Assembly (NCBI GenBank): GCA_039934475.1
Contig: JBDTMC010000144.1
Span: 1 to 16,074, forward strand
Source: JBDTMC01 sp039934475
Lineage (GTDB): Bacteria; Acidobacteriota; Terriglobia; Bryobacterales; Bryobacteraceae
Direction of reading: 5' to 3'
Length of the DNA stretch: 16,074 nt
Shown here piece by piece: positions 14,814 through 16,074 of this stretch; positions within the stretch are counted from its first letter, which is position 1, and every line of letters starts with the position of its first letter. The notes beneath the pieces were generated by a model, which was not told the origin of the DNA, did not search any database, and saw only the letters and a list, made by a program, of their open reading frames with translations. Both the position numbers and the translations under genes were made by a program.

Positions 14814-14899
14814 GGCTCCCTCACGGTCGCGGTGAGCAGGTTGTCCGGCTCCCTCACGGTCGCGGCTCGGTTTCGGCAGTTGGGGGCGGGCGTGAGGGA
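14814..14899. repeat. Direct repeat plus inverted copy between convergent genes
   Basis: GGCTCCCTCACGGTCGCGG (19 bp) occurs perfectly at 14814-14832 and 14847-14865. Its core in inverse orientation, CGTGAGGGA, follows at 14891-14899 and can pair with TCCCTCACG (14850-14858 or 14818-14826 region). It fills the gap between the stop codons of two convergent genes and could act as a bidirectional terminator, although no long T run is present. From memory, a CTCCCTCACGGTCGCGG motif recurs in intergenic DNA of some Planctomycetes and Acidobacteria; this was not checked. Confidence 0.7.
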
Positions 14900-14918
14900 A
14901 TTTACTGAATGCTATCCG

Positions 14919-16074
14919 TTAGCGCGCGGTACCACGGGCGCGAGGGCCGCCGACTGCCACGGGGACCGGCTCAGGGACAACGTCCGGCGGAGGCGGGGGA
15001 ACCACCTTCTTGGGTCGGGCATCCAGGCGGGCGGCAATCACCTGGAGGCGAATGGCATCCCATTTCTTCGATCCGGGCACGCCGCCGGCTTCCTCCACGT
15101 CTCGGTCTGTGACTTCGAGCGACATTGGAAGATACTTCTGGAGGAAGTTTTTGATGCGATCCTGCGCCAGGCGCTGCGCGGTACGGGACAACAGCAAGAC
15201 CACGTCTTCGCCGGGGGCGGCGGATAAGACCTGCCAAACGCGCGAGGGTTTCTGGAGTTTGGCGGAGACGATAGCGCTTTCCAGCTTTTTGGCACGAGCT
15301 TCCAGTTTCTGCCAAGCGAGCAGTTCGGGCGTATCCATGCCGGTGGAAGAGGCCAGTTGGGCGCGTTCCTTGGGAGTTAGCTTTTCGGCCAGGCCGACCA
15401 GGAGCAGGGCGAGGTCGTCCATCGGGTAGGGAGTACCGAAGGGTAGGAAGCTCTTCGCCTTCTGAATCTTTTGCAGGCCAGCCATGTTGAGGCGAGGGCC
15501 GGCGAGCAGTGGCGAATAGAGGGAAAGGAGTTTCTCTTCGTCGAGAACGCGCAGGACTTCAGCGGGATTCGGCTCAGAGGCGATATGGCGAAGTTCGGCC
15601 AATAGAGCTGGGGCCGAGATATGTTTTTCGACGCCGGCTTCGCGGGCGTTGTTGTATTGGGATTGAGTTCGTTCCGCGACAGTGTAGGAGAAGCGGGTGC
15701 GGAGACGGAGAAGACGGAGCAGACGGATCGGATCGTCGTAGAAGGTATAACTGGAGACGGTGCGGAGCTCGTGGCGTTCGAGGTCGGAAGCGCCGTTGGT
15801 GGGATCGAGCAGGAGCCCTCGCGAGGCGCGATTGAGGGAGAGCGCGATGGCGTTGATCGTGAAATCGCGGTTTCGCAGGTCCTCGTAGATAGTGGCAGGG
15901 GAGATGTGGGGCTTGGCGCCGGGACGGCCGTACTTCTCCTGGCGGGCCATGGCGATTTGCGCGTGCACGGAGCCGGTAAAGAGGAGTTCCACCAAGCGGC
16001 GATTCTCATCGGTATGGAGAATTTCGGCACCCGTGGCATCGGCGACCGATTTGGCAAACTTGAGCGCGTTGCCT
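14919..16074 (-). CDS. tRNA nucleotidyltransferase/poly(A) polymerase family protein, 5' end missing
   Basis: 384 C-terminal residues are visible; the gene continues beyond the right edge. The head-domain signatures VHAQIAMARQEKYGRPGAKP (36-55), EDLRNRDFTINAIALSL (64-80), LLLDPTNGASDLE and FYDDPIRLLRLLRLRTRFSY are those of the class II CCA-adding enzyme/poly(A) polymerase family, which adds CCA or A residues to RNA 3' ends in the cytoplasm. The catalytic GS and DxD motifs would lie upstream, outside the window, so activity type cannot be judged. The rest is the helical RNA-binding body, ending in an unusual proline-rich tail (VVPPPPPDVVPEPVPVAV) of about 30 residues. The protein is not cut at the TTG (15995) or other internal starts; the frame is open to the edge. 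Confidence 0.9.
   Translation of the reverse strand, partial: GNALKFAKSVADATGAEILHTDENRRLVELLFTGSVHAQIAMARQEKYGRPGAKPHISPATIYEDLRNRDFTINAIALSLNRASRGLLLDPTNGASDLERHELRTVSSYTFYDDPIRLLRLLRLRTRFSYTVAERTQSQYNNAREAGVEKHISAPALLAELRHIASEPNPAEVLRVLDEEKLLSLYSPLLAGPRLNMAGLQKIQKAKSFLPFGTPYPMDDLALLLVGLAEKLTPKERAQLASSTGMDTPELLAWQKLEARAKKLESAIVSAKLQKPSRVWQVLSAAPGEDVVLLLSRTAQRLAQDRIKNFLQKYLPMSLEVTDRDVEEAGGVPGSKKWDAIRLQVIAARLDARPKKVVPPPPPDVVPEPVPVAVGGPRARGTAR

Noticed and set aside
1..16074. CRISPR arrays, tRNA or rRNA genes, insertion sequences
   Set aside because: No regularly spaced repeats, no tRNA cloverleaf or rRNA signature, and no transposase or integrase reading frame were seen.

Overview
The window is GC-rich (roughly 60%) bacterial DNA in tightly packed operons with frequent 4-nt stop/start overlaps. 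Gene content (a stressosome module feeding a two-component system, a MoxR/DUF58/VWA operon, an ACS-family sugar-acid transporter, short secreted proteins and dispersed intergenic hairpin repeats) suggests a soil-type Acidobacteriota, perhaps Solibacter/Bryobacter-like. That placement is inference; no rRNA or other phylogenetic marker is present.

Region 1 (1-4629, minus strand): six genes read leftwards in one apparent operon, rsbR > rsbS > rsbT > rsbT-like/rsbX-like fusion > hybrid histidine kinase with an RsbT-like head > response-regulator receiver protein cut by the window edge. The first three are clear homologues of the Bacillus stressosome scaffold (RsbR, RsbS) and switch kinase (RsbT). 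No RsbU, RsbV, RsbW or sigma-B gene is visible. Instead two further proteins carry RsbT-type ATPase domains at their N termini, one joined to a PP2C phosphatase and one to a complete HisKA/HATPase/receiver kinase. The natural reading is a stressosome whose output is phosphorelay signalling rather than partner-switching on sigma-B.

Region 2 (4630-4900): divergent intergenic region with a perfect 13-bp tandem repeat upstream of rsbR.

Region 3 (4901-11610, plus strand): a small membrane-anchored hypothetical, then a MoxR AAA+ ATPase, a DUF58 VWA protein, a BatA-like membrane VWA protein with a degenerate metal site, and a large membrane protein with two intact VWA metal sites around a glutamine-amidotransferase-like segment. 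This is a typical MoxR-VWA envelope/chaperone operon.

Region 4 (11641-16074): an ACS-family MFS transporter, an intergenic element with three nested stems, a secreted hypothetical, a possible minus-strand gene remnant interrupted by an in-frame TAG, a small lipoprotein, a repeat cluster between convergent genes, and on the minus strand the 3' part of a CCA-adding/poly(A) polymerase-family gene that runs off the right edge.
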